DNA of 64,000 bases from Acanthosepion pharaonis (GCA_903632075.3 CAHIKZ030000835.1:267501-331500), one strand, 5' to 3'; positions 11,060-21,269 are shown, counted from the stretch's first letter. The notes: generated from the sequence alone by a model not told the origin. A program made the numbers and translations.

Positions 11060-11780
11060 TCAGAATGTCACATATACTGCTAATTATTTGTTTTCTTTTG
11101 AAGAATCAGTCGATGTCATTAAATTTTCTGCAACTTCTTGTCATTATCCCATTTGTGGAGCCAATTCTGACACTAAGCCACAATTAAATGACAACTTCAT
11201 TTTCTTTCTTTATGTTGGATGAAATTTTTGTTTTCGTTGCTTTATTGTAAACGTTTCCTTGTTCCTTATTTTTCTCCTATGTTACAATATGCCACTCAGT
11301 TTGTCTTGAATTGCAAGCTCTGTAAATGACAGTAACTTAACCTTAGGCAAGTTTCATTTAATTTCTTTTTTTTTTTTTTTTCTTGGCTATTTTTTTTTTT
11401 TTTTCGTGTCATTTCACAGATCCGGTTATAATTTAAAGTGACATGAGTTACAAGAAAAAAAACAAGAAAATAAAACTGACAAAGAAACAAATTGTATCCA
11501 CTAGATTATCTTTAATCATGTCTTTGTAGCTATTACAAATGCATTTAGGATGGCACCATATACAGAGGGCACCAGGTAAGTGAGAACAAATCTAGAAGAG
11601 CTGATTCTCTCTCCATCACACACTGTTTGCATATGCATAAACTACAGGCCAAAGTTTGGGGGCCACCCTCTGAATTTAATAATTAGCCTGTTTCATGCCT
11701 TCTTTGGCTTACTTAACTCCTACTAAGCTAAGATGCTAAAACAATTCAGTCCAGTAGAGCATGGTGTCCAGTTTTTTGAA
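11060..11780. other. non-repeat DNA with two poly-T tracts
   Basis: Poly-T runs lie at about 11367 and 11391. Around 11575 there is caccaggtaagtgag, a good splice-donor match, but no supporting exon frame or acceptor is apparent. Nothing else is recognised. Confidence 0.3.
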
Positions 11781-11784
11781 AGTG

Positions 11785-12245
11785 TTTTTTTTTTTTAATC
11801 ATTTCACACCAAGCAAGGTAATAAAGCCACTAAGATGCAAGGGGTTACTGTGTGTGAGTAAATATGAGAAAAAAACATTAAGGAGAGAGAAAAATAAAAG
11901 AAAGAGAATTAAGAAGACAGAAGATAATGATTGACATTCCATTTAAATTTTTGAAGAGCAAAGTCAATGGCAAAGCAAGAAGCCGGAAGAGAGTTCCACA
12001 AGCGAGAAGTGCAATAGAAGAAACTGTTAGCATAGAACTTACAGACATCTTTAGCCATTTCAACTGTAAAAGGATGAGACCTTGCTGCCAATCTATTAAC
12101 AGAGCTTAAATTCATAAGGTCCAGTTATCAAGGAGGAAAACTTATTTGAACAATTATAATGAAAATATTTATAGAAAAGGCACAGGGAAGCTACATTGCA
12201 GTGTTGAGAAAGTGACTGAAATTGAGATGCTAGATCAGGACCATT
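11785..12245 (-). pseudogene. LINE A, 3' end of the RT reading frame and 3' UTR
   Basis: The minus strand encodes RLAARSHPFTVEMAKDVC, then FYANSFFYCTSRLWNSLPAS, then LQKFKWNVNHYL. This is the conserved C-terminus of CR1/Jockey-type LINE proteins, where a SFF-R...LWNSLP block precedes LFK-NVNRYL. The UTR follows with gcaaggtaataaagccac read on the plus strand. At least ten other copies occur in the window. The rest of the element is missing. Confidence 0.75.
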
Positions 12246-12249
12246 AACA

Positions 12250-12935
12250 TTGCAGATTTTATTTGTATCTTTATTTTATTTTTGTATTTGGTTTGCCTAA
12301 AATTTTGAAATCAGTCCATCCTAAGGTTACCATTAGCCAGCAAGGTAGATTAGAAAAAAAGAGATAAAATGTTAGAGAAACTTTATGCAGTAATGGGTTG
12401 ATTTTGTTATTATTATGAATTCCCTTCAGGAAGGTAATATCCCTCTAACCTGAAAAGAGTTAATAAATTAGTTCAAAAAAATCATAAACCTTAAATTTTT
12501 AGGCAGTTTTTTTTAAAATCCTGATGGTTGCCCCAAACTTTTACCTACAGTATATGTCTGTGTTGTGCATTAGTGAGTCCCTTGCACTGTTTAATGTGTG
12601 CACACACACACACACACAATGTTCATTTGAGTTTGAAATAAAATATTGGAAGAATACATTCCATTCAATACTCAGTCTGAACAACTCCTACTCTTGGCTA
12701 AGCTGTAAAATCATAAATTTGGAGGCAAGAAAAAATTGAATTTTTTTAAGCAGTTGGAAGATTTTATTGCATTTGCTGGGGAATAATTCTGTAATAAATA
12801 ATAAAAAAAATTTTTTTTAGGAATATTTTTAGGTCTGTTATTGAATTAAAATATTAATGCACATGCACAGATATATGTATACACACAATTTTAATGAAAT
12901 TGAAATGGTCACCTGTGGCAGAAGAACTAATTTCC
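12250..12935. other. AT-rich DNA, nothing recognised
   Basis: It has a short (CA)n at 12600-12618 and no supported frame or shared repeat. Confidence 0.3.
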
Positions 12936-12939
12936 ATTT

Positions 12940-13214
12940 CTGTCTGGAAGAAGAGTTGCAAGAGATTCCGAAGTTGTCTGGAGGCTGTGGTTGAAGCCAA
13001 TGGTGATTTTATTGAATAAATTTACTCTTTAGTATTTCAAGATATTATTGTGACATTTATGGTAAATATATTTATTAAAATGAGATATCAGGGTTATTTT
13101 CATTTTTGTGTAACTTAGACGACAATTTATCCATCACACCTCGCATATCTATTAAAACGAGATGTCAATGTTATTTTCATTTTTTGCCTAATTTAGATGA
13201 CAATTTATCCAGTG

Positions 13215-13218
<4 letters not shown>
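12940..13218 (+). pseudogene. mariner 3' end with a duplicated terminus
   Basis: It begins inside the transposase C-terminus (ctggaagaagagttgcaag, then gaggctgtggttgaagcc, ending in tgattttattgaataaat), the same block as at 49160-49220 in the mariner at 48511. The terminal part is present twice: tattaaaatgagatatcag...gacgacaatttatcc near 13073-13137 and tattaaaacgagatgtcaa...gatgacaatttatcc near 13150-13213. The rest of the transposon is absent. Confidence 0.7.
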
Positions 13219-13254
<36 letters not shown>

Positions 13255-13259
<5 letters not shown>

Positions 13260-13640
13260 GGCTAGTTCAAAAGTGTTTATGCAGCCTTGTAGGTGGTGAA
13301 TTACTTTCCATCCTGCAACCCCTTTCACAAAGACCAGATATTGCTAGCTTTACACTACCCCTATTTTCAGCCGAGCTACATTTCTTACTTCCACCTGTTC
13401 AGACTTATACCCATAATGCCATGTACACTGAGTCGACTCTTCCATATTCCCTTGATAAGAAAGAAGTTCCACTTGGACAGCTTCTTCAGAACTGTTACAT
13501 TGTGGAACAGACTTCCAAGAGGATGCTTCTCCGACCACTATAATCTTATCCTCTTCAAATTTAGGTTCAACTGCTATCCATCCTACATATCCTTATGACA
13601 TGTAGCTCTTAATCCCTTCTTGTATATCCTTACAACATCC
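13255..13640 (+). pseudogene. LINE B, C-terminus of the RT protein
   Basis: One frame reads HIPLIRKKFHLDSFFRTVTL, then WNRLPRGCFSDHYNLILFKF. This is the conserved C-terminus of a CR1/Jockey-like LINE with the FF-RT-TLWN-LP-CF-D-YN signature. It is related to, but distinct from, LINE A, and closer to the minus-strand copy at 52190-52760. Upstream LNPFHKDQILLALHYPYF matches the block before it. Only the 3' part remains, and a solo LTR sits directly downstream. Confidence 0.75.
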
Positions 13641-13652
13641 TCATTAAGTAAT

Positions 13653-13924
13653 TGAGGTAATGGAATAACCAGTCACCCCCATGAATGATTACACTATAGA
13701 TAGTAAGTACCTATAAAGTCAACCATCTACGAGAGACTCGAGAGAGGAGTGAATAGTGAGACGACACAAGCACGTCTGACCTTCCAATTAGTGGCACTCA
13801 CTACTGGATTGACCTGTGTGTATAACTGTACCATATTTCATATTGTACTAGTTGTGTACAATAAACCTTTCTTCTAGTATCCACCTGGTGTTATGTGTTT
13901 ATTCCCTTAGCACAGAATATAACA
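13653..13924 (+). mobile_element. solo LTR with TSD GTAAT
   Basis: A 272-bp segment starts tgaggtaatgg and ends gaatataaca, giving TG...CA ends. It is flanked by GTAAT at 13648-13652 and 13925-13929. Inside are a TATA-like ctataaag (13711-13718) and a polyadenylation signal aataaa (13860-13865) in the right order for the plus strand. No internal retroelement region is present, so recombination to a solo LTR is inferred. A second GTAAT at 13657-13661 makes the left border slightly uncertain. Confidence 0.6.
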
Positions 13925-14100
13925 GTAATCCTCTACCTTAAGTGGCTCTTGAGACTTGTATTGGGTGAACAATAGTATAATAAGCATGTACAGAGTTATG
14001 CTTAGCTGGATTATGAAGACCTTCCAAACAATTCTTCTGGTGTTTATTCACATGGTTAGATTTTGGAAAGTGGGTCTGGCTGAGAACTTTTCAGCACCTT

Positions 14101-14103
<3 letters not shown>

Positions 14104-14138
<35 letters not shown>
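14104..14138. repeat. (TG)n microsatellite
   Basis: About 16 TG units. Confidence 0.95.
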
Positions 14139-14139
14139 A

Positions 14140-14810
14140 TATACAGTATTTCCTCGAATATACATACCTTTTTTTTTTTTTTTTTTTAGACTATGATTAT
14201 CCAGATATGAAATCATCTGAACACTTTTCATTTATCCAAACTAAATCTGTTCTAATATTTCATCTGAGACAGGTGTTTAGCAAATTTAGAAAAGCAGATT
14301 TAATACTTCGATGAGGATGCTGATAAAATCAGATTAATTCATTCTTGTTGATTTCTTCATTGTTTTCATATAAAGAACATGCATTTGAATTATCACAGGT
14401 TAGTCACGCTAGAGCTAATGGCTTCCGCAACTCTCAGACGCGTCTGGCGCACATGAGTCATGCTTCAATGGTAATAGGAATGTGTTTTTGTTTTCCCATC
14501 ATGTAGCAAAGTCATTATCCTTATGAAGATATCTACTTTAATCCAGCATCATGGATTTGCGACAGAAAGAAAACATAAGTCCAGCTGGAAACATAAAAAT
14601 TGATGCATTAGTCCATCAAAAATAAACTGGAAAAGTGTTGAAAAAAGTGTTTAAAAATGTTTTTGGATGATATAAATGTTAAAATTATTTCAGAAAATAA
14701 CACTTTTTCTTCCTTCAATTTTGACAATGTAGGTATTCAATTACTTGAAAAGTTGAATTAACTAATTAACTGATCATTTTTTCAGCAAGGTGTTCGGATA
14801 ATCAAAGAAG

Positions 14811-14812
<2 letters not shown>
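14140..14812. other. mostly unique DNA, no gene seen
   Basis: A worn repeat-end motif gtatttcctcgaatatac lies at about 14147, followed by a poly-T run. A small CpG-richer patch (actctcagacgcgtctggcg) is at about 14435. No frame is supported. Confidence 0.3.

Positions 14813-14860
<48 letters not shown>
14813..14860. repeat. (AT)n microsatellite
   Basis: Uninterrupted AT repeat of about 47 bp. Confidence 0.95.
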
Positions 14861-14863
<3 letters not shown>

Positions 14864-15068
14864 CCTTTAAAGAGAAGATATGAAAATATATTATAGCAAT
14901 ATTACCAAATATTAACACACGTTTAAAAAACTACATTACGTCATCATTTTTCTACAAATCCATTATTTATGAATCTAACTTATGTCTTCCGAATACATTG
15001 AAATCTATATTTATATACAAAATACGCATGAGACATACTTTAATGAAAAATCTAACCAAACAAAATTT

Positions 15069-15294
15069 TTCAAAATGTCCTGCAGCATCCCATTAACTTT
15101 TATACACTTTAACATCCAGAATATTTTCTTAAACTTATTTGAATATTATCTTTTACTTCATTACGCGTGACACACAGCCAGTCAAAACATCCTACTGCAT
15201 CTTACTAAGTTTTACACAGTTTAGCGTCAAGAATGTTTGTCACACATATTTAAATATTATCTGTTACTTCATTACACGTGACACGTATCTAACC
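15069..15294 (+). repeat. two tandem ~113-bp units
   Basis: Units share tcaaaa-tcctgc, acttcattac-cgtgacac and ttgaatattatc-like blocks. The first runs about 15069-15181 and the second about 15182-15294, with roughly 80% identity by eye. It has no coding potential. Confidence 0.65.
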
Positions 15295-15428
15295 AATAAG
15301 AAATCGCCAAACACAACATACCATTAATCTGCGTCTCTTTGCTTTTTATCATTTCTATCTTGATCTTTGACAAAGCTTTAATAAAGTGAAAAGTTAGATT
15401 AACATCCGTTTCCTATGCATACTCAATA

Positions 15429-15432
<4 letters not shown>

Positions 15433-15481
<49 letters not shown>

Positions 15482-15490
15482 GTATGTATA
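15433..15490. repeat. (TCTA)n-(TA)n microsatellite
   Basis: Five or six TCTA units run into AT repeats. Confidence 0.9.
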
Positions 15491-15494
15491 TAAT

Positions 15495-16195
15495 AATTGT
15501 TTTATTTTTTTTAATATATAATCATCGCAACACTGAAATTCCCATGTTTTAAAACTGAAACTTCAATTTAAATTCAATCATACAAATTAAATTTAAAATA
15601 CAAAGTTCTGGTCCATTATCAACCAATGTAAATAACTTTTCAGAAATTGATTCACCTAATTTATAAGTTCAGACAAATTTGATATTTTGAAATGTTGGGG
15701 TTAAGGAAAATTCCATTTTTTTTTTATTATTTTAGGGGTGTTAAAATTTAACTTATTTAGAAAACTTATCTAATGTATTGTAGTTATCAAGTCGGTCAAG
15801 TCAAGGTGGGGGCTGGGGTATCTGTCTATTGATATAAACTTCCTTTTTTCAAGTAGAAATTTGTGATAATGTCTATATTCCAACACATCGTCTGGGTTTC
15901 AATAGCAGTACATTTGGCATTAATAATATTTTATTTAATTTTTATTTTTATAAATTTCAATTACGATTTTTTTCAAAAGAGGCATTCAAATAATATTTAG
16001 TTACATTTTTAATATTTATACTTTTATTTGTACTGACTTAAAATATTATATTTAATTTATTTAGTAATTGAGTACATATATGGTAATGTTAAAATTAACA
16101 TTAGAATCTAATTATATATTTATAAATGATTTTATTCAAGTATAAATATGTTAGTTTCAGTTTTTTTAAAATTAGCTATTACTTAAGGAAAAAAT
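15495..16195. other. very AT-rich DNA, nothing recognised
   Basis: No supported frame and no shared repeat. Confidence 0.3.
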
Positions 16196-16199
16196 TTGG

Positions 16200-16930
16200 C
16201 AATGTCTACAAAAATTCACTATTTCATTTGATTTAATAAATTTTTATTTTTCAGAAACTTAATAATATTTAACTTTTCATGTATGCACAAAGGACATGGG
16301 TCATTTAAAGATCTACAAGTTCTTGTTTTTTTTATTAATTTCCGTTTTACTATAGATGTTTTATTGGTTTCTTTTAAATGCCAGAAATATTTCAATAAGG
16401 ATGTCTGGCTGTGGTATTTAGTATTATTGAAAGAACTTTGGTGTTGGTTCCATCTGAATTTAAATTCATTCATTGTACATCCTACATAGACTCTAAGAGC
16501 ATTAGGATTTTTAATAGATGAGATGTTACATTGATAAGCTATGGATTTTATAGGACATTTATTATTCAGAGGACCATTATCAGGATTTCTATATTACATA
16601 ATTTTTCTTTATTTTTGATTATTCTTATTTCAGGATATTTCTTTGATTTTGGTATAAGTATTTATTCATGATTTTGCCATTATGTTTCTTGATAATCCTT
16701 TTTAAGTTCTCAGTACAAATGTAACTTATTTTTAAGGTATTTTTATTAAAACATTTGCTGAGTTTACTATTTCTAGGAAAATGTTTTTTGATTATTGCAA
16801 GGAATTTTTGTCCTAGTTTACTTATAACCATTTGGTTGACTGGGGGTGTATACCAAATGATTTTTTCTATTTCTATTTTTTCTTTGGTTTCTATTATTAT
16901 TTATTACTTTGCTAATAAGACACTTCTTTG
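16200..16930 (-). pseudogene. Penelope-like retroelement: GIY-YIG endonuclease end
   Basis: On the minus strand the upstream frame (16831-16625) reads VISKLGQKFLAIIKKHFPRN, then SKCFNKNTLKISYICTENLK. This matches the region between RT and endonuclease in GIY-YIG retroelements. After a frame break comes CPIKSIAYQCNI and then RVYVGCT (about 16475-16495), the GIY-YIG core in the VYVG form. FKFRWNQHQSSF, then LLKYFWHLK, then a CPLCIHEKLNIIKF zinc-ligand-like stretch follow. The domain order is right for a Penelope-like element and at least one frameshift makes it dead. RT motifs proper lie upstream and are missing. Confidence 0.75.
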
Positions 16931-17100
16931 TCACTGAATAGTTAACAGCACATCAGATCAAGTTCCCATTGGGGTTACAAGTTCGATTCCTGTCGGAGAA
17001 GCATATATTTTCTATGAAATTTTTCAAACATTCAGGCTGGTAAACATATTTAATACTGTTTAATTAAAAAATGGAGCATTTACTTAAATAAATCATATCT
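16925..17100 (+). mobile_element. SINE family T (tRNA head, 52-bp-like tail)
   Basis: A tRNA-like head has ttcccattgggg and a B-box ggttacaagttcgattcc (about 16974-16990). It is followed by a tail with tactgtttaa and aatggagcatttact. The same head and tail combination occurs at 23745-23925 (minus) and 24455-24720 (plus). Confidence 0.55.
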
Positions 17101-17159
17101 ATAAAAATAACGTTTAAACAAATAATATATTAAAATAATTGTTGAACTTAACCCATTTC

Positions 17160-17162
<3 letters not shown>

Positions 17163-17212
<50 letters not shown>
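17163..17212. repeat. (AT)n microsatellite
   Basis: AT repeat of about 50 bp at the border of the next repeat. Confidence 0.95.
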
Positions 17213-17214
<2 letters not shown>

Positions 17215-17400
17215 TTGACTTCCCATTGAAATCCTACATATGAGTGTCAAGCAGATCAGTTCCTAGGAACTGACAGCTAGACAACAGCACATGAGATTTG
17301 ATTATAGTGGTGAAGGTTTTGTGCCGAACCATCTTTTTGAAGGCCCAAATACAGAGACCTGTTGCACTACATGCGACAACGTCCCCAAATGATCCTCCGC
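17215..17400 (-). repeat. dispersed repeat U, copy 1
   Basis: On the minus strand it shares caggtctctg, the cac-aa-ccttcaccat block, ataatcaaatc and ctgtcagttcctaggaactg with 44575-44770 (plus). The palindromic cagttcctaggaactg is a sharp landmark. In this copy a SINE follows directly on the left of the minus-strand reading, so it may be part of a longer SINE. Confidence 0.65.
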
Positions 17401-17608
17401 AGGTTTTGAATTCATAGTTGTCCATCTCCTAGACCACTTGCCGTCCAAGGCTATAGAACCCGGTCTGTCCAGCTTTTTACCCATAGCTGGAGGGAGAAGA
17501 GGATTCATACCTTTCCCAAGTGTATTAGCACGTGAGCGAGTGTAATGGATTCGACTGGAATTTGAAAGCGGATCTCCGATTCCTCTATCCAGTACTCCAC
17601 TGTGCCTC
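17400..17608 (-). mobile_element. tRNA-derived SINE (S1 core)
   Basis: The minus strand carries the S1 head and core: a gagtactggatag-like start, tttcaaattccagtcg (B-box region), tccattacactcgctcacg and ccagctatgggtaaaa. After this its 3' side passes into repeat U rather than the usual S1 tail. Confidence 0.75.
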
Positions 17609-17700
17609 TTGAAATACAGCAAAGTATTTTGCTTATTGGAAATATTACATTTAATCTATTAGCTTGATGAAAGTTAAAAAAATAACCATAAATAAGTAAA
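17608..17700 (-). repeat. repeat R fragment
   Basis: It contains cttgaaatacagcaaagtat and tttaatctattagctt, the complement of the R copy near 47085-47130. Confidence 0.6.
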
Positions 17701-17822
17701 AAATGTGTATATTGTCGAAAATTCCTTTTTCCACAATATAGCCATTCGTGCTATATTATAATGCTTATTACCTAAACAATAATAATACTTTGTAATTTTT
17801 TTTAAACATTAAAGTATATTTA

Positions 17823-18132
17823 ATCAGTCAGTCAGTTATGTGCCATGCATGATACACGCTTAGGCGATCATGTATCTTTCAATACATGACTGATGAGGCA
17901 CATTTTTTTCCTGCAGTAGGTTGCCATTTCTTTCTACAGTAGACCAATTGCCACCCAAGGCTATAGAACCTGGTTAGTCCTATTTACCCATAGCTGGGAG
18001 GAAAAGAAAAAGATGCGTACCTTTCCCAAGGGTATTAGCACGTAAGTGAATGTAATGGATTCGACTAAAATTCAAATTTGGCTCTCCGATTTCTCAATCC
18101 AATCCACTAACCATTACTCCACCATGCCTCCT

Positions 18133-18136
<4 letters not shown>
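17823..18136 (-). mobile_element. tRNA-derived SINE S1, full length
   Basis: The minus strand gives the complete S1 order, from a ggcatggtggagtaatggtt head through gaattttagtcgaatcc to the gatacatgatcgcc and atggcacataactgac tail. The 5' end abuts the (AT)n tract at 18136. Confidence 0.85.

Positions 18137-18179
<43 letters not shown>
18136..18179. repeat. (AT)n microsatellite
   Basis: AT repeat of about 43 bp directly at the SINE end. Confidence 0.95.
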
Positions 18180-18181
<2 letters not shown>

Positions 18182-18723
18182 AATAGGTCTATTTGAAGAA
18201 TAAAAAGCCAACAAAATGATACCAGTATTGTCAATGAAATTGATATTTATTATATATTAACCTTTTTGATGGAATTGAAGCACAAAGAAATAAATTTTAA
18301 TGTCGGAATTTTCGAACATGCCTGTGTTCATTTTCAATGATATGAGGAATAAACAAAAAAGTGGCCATTACTCTTCCGGGGAATGTTGTTGGTTAGAGGT
18401 TTCCCTGTGGAAGTTCTGAGTAAAAACAAATCCCTGTTTAATCCCTCAATTTTTTAATTTATTTTGAAAATAAATTTCTACTCCGATCTACATCTTTCTT
18501 CTCGGCTCTTGAATGAAGACACTAAATGCACACATCTGATGTCACAACGCTATGAAATGGTTGGTTGAAGTGTGCAGTGACAGGTAAATTGTTGTTGGCT
18601 CTGATAGATTTTTTTTATGGTTACTGAACTGAAGATGGAATGAAATTCCATTCCAGTTTCTTCAAACATAATTTTCTTTTTTGCATTTGTGGCAGAAAAC
18701 CAAATATATAAGATTTGAACTGT
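18180..18723. other. unassigned DNA, possible worn repeat tail
   Basis: On the minus strand around 18300-18350 there is gaaaatgaacacaggcatg then ttcgaaaattccgac, a pattern like retroelement tails. No second copy is in the window, so no family is given. Confidence 0.3.
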
Positions 18724-18728
18724 GTATA

Positions 18729-19022
18729 TGTTGGGGCGCACCCACCTTCTAACTAGTAATGGACTGGTCCCTCTTATATAAGTCAGCTCTGGAGAGAGTG
18801 AGGGGAGCGTCAGAGAGAGAGTCAGCGTGAGCAGTCCAGATAAGCTTACCCGGTACATACCGTTGGACTATAGACTTTGGATATTGTTTCGTACTAACCA
18901 ACCTTTGTTCTACTAATCACTCTATTGTTAATTGCTTTTATGAATATACCAGTATTTTCCTCTACAACTGTGTTTGTCTTGATTCATACACTGACACGCG
19001 GGAAACTCACAACATCTCAACA
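18729..19022 (+). mobile_element. solo LTR with TSD GTATA
   Basis: A 294-bp element starts tgttggggcg and ends catctcaaca, so TGTTG pairs with CAACA. It is flanked by a perfect 5-bp duplication GTATA at 18724-18728 and 19023-19027. A TATA-like ttatataa lies at 18774-18781, followed by a GA-rich leader. No internal region or partner LTR is nearby. A 5-bp target duplication is usual for Gypsy-type LTR retrotransposons, though the family is not proven here. Confidence 0.85.
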
Positions 19023-19109
19023 GTATACTTGAAAGGATTAATACTAAAATAAATAGACATAATATGTCTAAATTATTTAACCAAACATACATACAAACAT
19101 ACATACATA

Positions 19110-19500
19110 CTTATTCTTCTATGTATTGTGTTATCTCAGGATATGGACAGTCAGTGCTCTCAACAATTCTCTGTTCTTTGTAGCTCTTTGTAAAGTTTGT
19201 CTTTTTGCTGTCTCTCCTAATCCCTGTCCTGTCAACCATTTACACGACCTTGTTACATCGGTTATTTACTGCTTTCCTCTGTCCCTATTACCTTCTGTAT
19301 GTCCTGTGAGTATCATATTTTCTAAACCCTCTTTCCTCATTATGTGACCTAGAAATTTCAATTGTCTCTTTCTGATTTTAAGTATAAGTGTTCATTTTGT
19401 TTCCATTTTCCATAAAATTTTGTTGTTCACATGTTCACTTCATGGTATTCTCAGCATCCTTCTGTAGAACCCTATTTCTGTTACTTCATGTCTCTTCACT
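19110..19500 (-). pseudogene. RTE-type LINE, C-terminal end
   Basis: The minus strand reads GFYRRMLRIP, then SEHVNNKILWKMETK, then LKIRKRQLKFLGHIMRKEG and LENMILTGHTEGNRDRGKQ. This is the C-terminal region of RTE-like endonuclease-reverse transcriptases. Stops interrupt it. A plus-strand relative lies at 54760-55135. Confidence 0.75.
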
Positions 19501-19504
19501 ATTT

Positions 19505-19795
19505 ATGAGAAGATTACCAAATATTTTCTCTCATAGAGTAGATTGATCTTACCTAAATATTCAGTACTCATTTGTTTGCTTCGGATGAAATTTTCCTGTT
19601 TCTTAATACTTTGTTAATTTTTTTGTAATATTTATAACTTAAGTAATATTTTTCAAGATAAGTGTCTGTTAATCTCTTCAAGTTGAATTCATCAGTGGAC
19701 TGACAGTTTGCAAATTCTTAAAATGTAAAAAAAAAAACTCTTTAAATAAAAAAAAAAAAAATTCAAAAAATATTTTAGTAAATGATTCTGTCTTT
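19505..19795. other. AT-rich DNA, nothing recognised
   Basis: Poly-A stretches lie at about 19727 and 19749; no frame or shared repeat. Confidence 0.3.
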
Positions 19796-19799
19796 TTTT

Positions 19800-20575
19800 T
19801 AAAATTCAAATTGTTTGGGTTGGGTTATTTGTTTAATGGCAAATCAACTCCTTATGGGTCATTTAATACCAAAAATTTATTTTCTGAGGATTGGTAATTT
19901 TTTACTATTAAAACCTATTGGAATTTTGTTTTTACTATTAAAATCTATTGCTAGAATTTTGTTTTTACTATTAAAATCTATTGCCGAAAGTTTTTTTTTT
20001 TACTATTAAAATCTATTGCTGGAAGTTTTTTTTTTTTACTATTAAAATCTATTGCTGGAAGTTTTTTTTTTTTTACTATTAAAATCTATAGCTGGAAGTT
20101 TTTTTTTTTTTACTATTAAAATCTATAGCTGGAAATTTTGTTTTCACTATTAAAATCTATTGCTGAAATTTTTTTTTGCTATTAAAATCTGTTGCTGGAA
20201 ATTTTCTTTATTACTATGAAAATCTATTGATGGATTTTGCTTTTTGCTATTAAAATCTATTGACGAAAATTTTTTTTATATATGTATTGCTGGAAATTTT
20301 TTTTGCTATTAAAATCTATAGATAGACATTATTTTTTTACTAGTAAAATCTGTTGCTGGTATTTTTGCTATAAAAATGTATTTTTATACTTTCACAGTGT
20401 TTTGACCCCAGTTTGAGAGTTAACTATTTTTCCATAGTTGGGACCCTAACTTGTGTTACCACCCCAGGTGAGGGTGGACCTGGTAACAAAAGAGGTGGTT
20501 TTATGCTCCTCAAAACCTCCCAATCAGAGCCCTTGCTGCCGGATGTAGTTTATTGTCATACCCAGGATGTAATTC
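19800..20575 (+). mobile_element. element V copy 1: conserved flanks around a minisatellite core
   Basis: The left flank has tatttgtttaatggcaaa and ccttatgggtcatttaat. The core at about 19886-20375 is an array of roughly 15 units of 30-36 bp (actattaaaatctattgctgg plus a T run). The right flank has ttcacagtgttttgacccc, tagttgggaccctaac and gatgtagtttat. A second copy in reverse orientation at 37757-38285 has the same two flanks around a different, A-rich version of the array. Conserved ends plus a variable tandem core resemble non-autonomous Helitron-type elements described in molluscs; I see no diagnostic Helitron ends. Confidence 0.7.
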
Positions 20576-20808
20576 AAATTGTAAAAATTGCCAAATATTA
20601 ACAATGTTTGTTGATAATTTAAAAAAAAAACTTATCATGTTTATATAGAAAGAGTTTATATCTGCCAAAATCCAATTGTAACTTAGAAAACTTATAGCAG
20701 ACATAACAAGCATTGTTGTCATCTGCTATTTCCCATTACTACTAATTAGTTGAATGAGAGAAAAAAAAATTATGGAATTTTCTAAATAAGTCAAAATAAT
20801 CTGTTTAA

Positions 20809-21027
20809 CCCTTTAGCATTCAACACGCTCGAACCTTCCCTGTAAATATTGGCTCTCAAAATCTTACCGTTTGTGGTGAAAGTCTCACTGTTTATGTGAC
20901 TTCCTGTACCATTTGTGATGATGTCGTCAAATATTATGAGAGAGTATATATGGGGCTGATTACAGCAAATTGAACATTGAGAGCTCATATTTAAGCAGCA
21001 GATTTGTGCAAGTTGAATGCTTACGGG
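20809..21027. mobile_element. 219-bp piggyBac-type MITE with TTAA duplication
   Basis: TTAA at 20805-20808 and 21028-21031 flanks inverted ends ccctttagcattcaac and gttgaatgcttacggg. They pair with two mismatches over 16 bp, and a second inner pair (aatattggctctca against tgagagctcatatt) extends the symmetry. TTAA duplication and CCC-starting ends are the piggyBac superfamily hallmark. No coding region is present. Confidence 0.8.
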
Positions 21028-21107
21028 TTAATTCGATTTTCTTAAATTTGTATTTAAATAAGTAAAACATTTTCTGAATTATTATTATTATTATTACAAC
21101 AACAACC

Positions 21108-21263
21108 ATGAGAAAATTATTCAAATGTCTCTCTCATGGTCAACTTTATGTAGCAACGTCCAGAGAAGGAAATTTAAGTGGATTTAGCATAACAACAAAA
21201 GGAAATTTAGGAAAGAGAGGACTAGCTGAAAAGGTTGTTTGTACAGAAATTTTAGAGAGGTAA
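21108..21263 (+). pseudogene. Helitron/Pif1-type helicase C-terminal fragment
   Basis: A frame of 51 codons reads CLSHGQLYVATSREGNLSG and ends EKVVCTEIL before a stop. The pair HGQLYVA-SR and NVVY-EIL is the terminal signature of Pif1-like helicases, including the helicase of Helitron transposons. Only the end is left. A host PIF1 exon is unlikely because the usual linker length and residues are disturbed and transposon debris surrounds it, but it is not excluded. Confidence 0.6.
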
Positions 21264-21269
21264 GATAAC

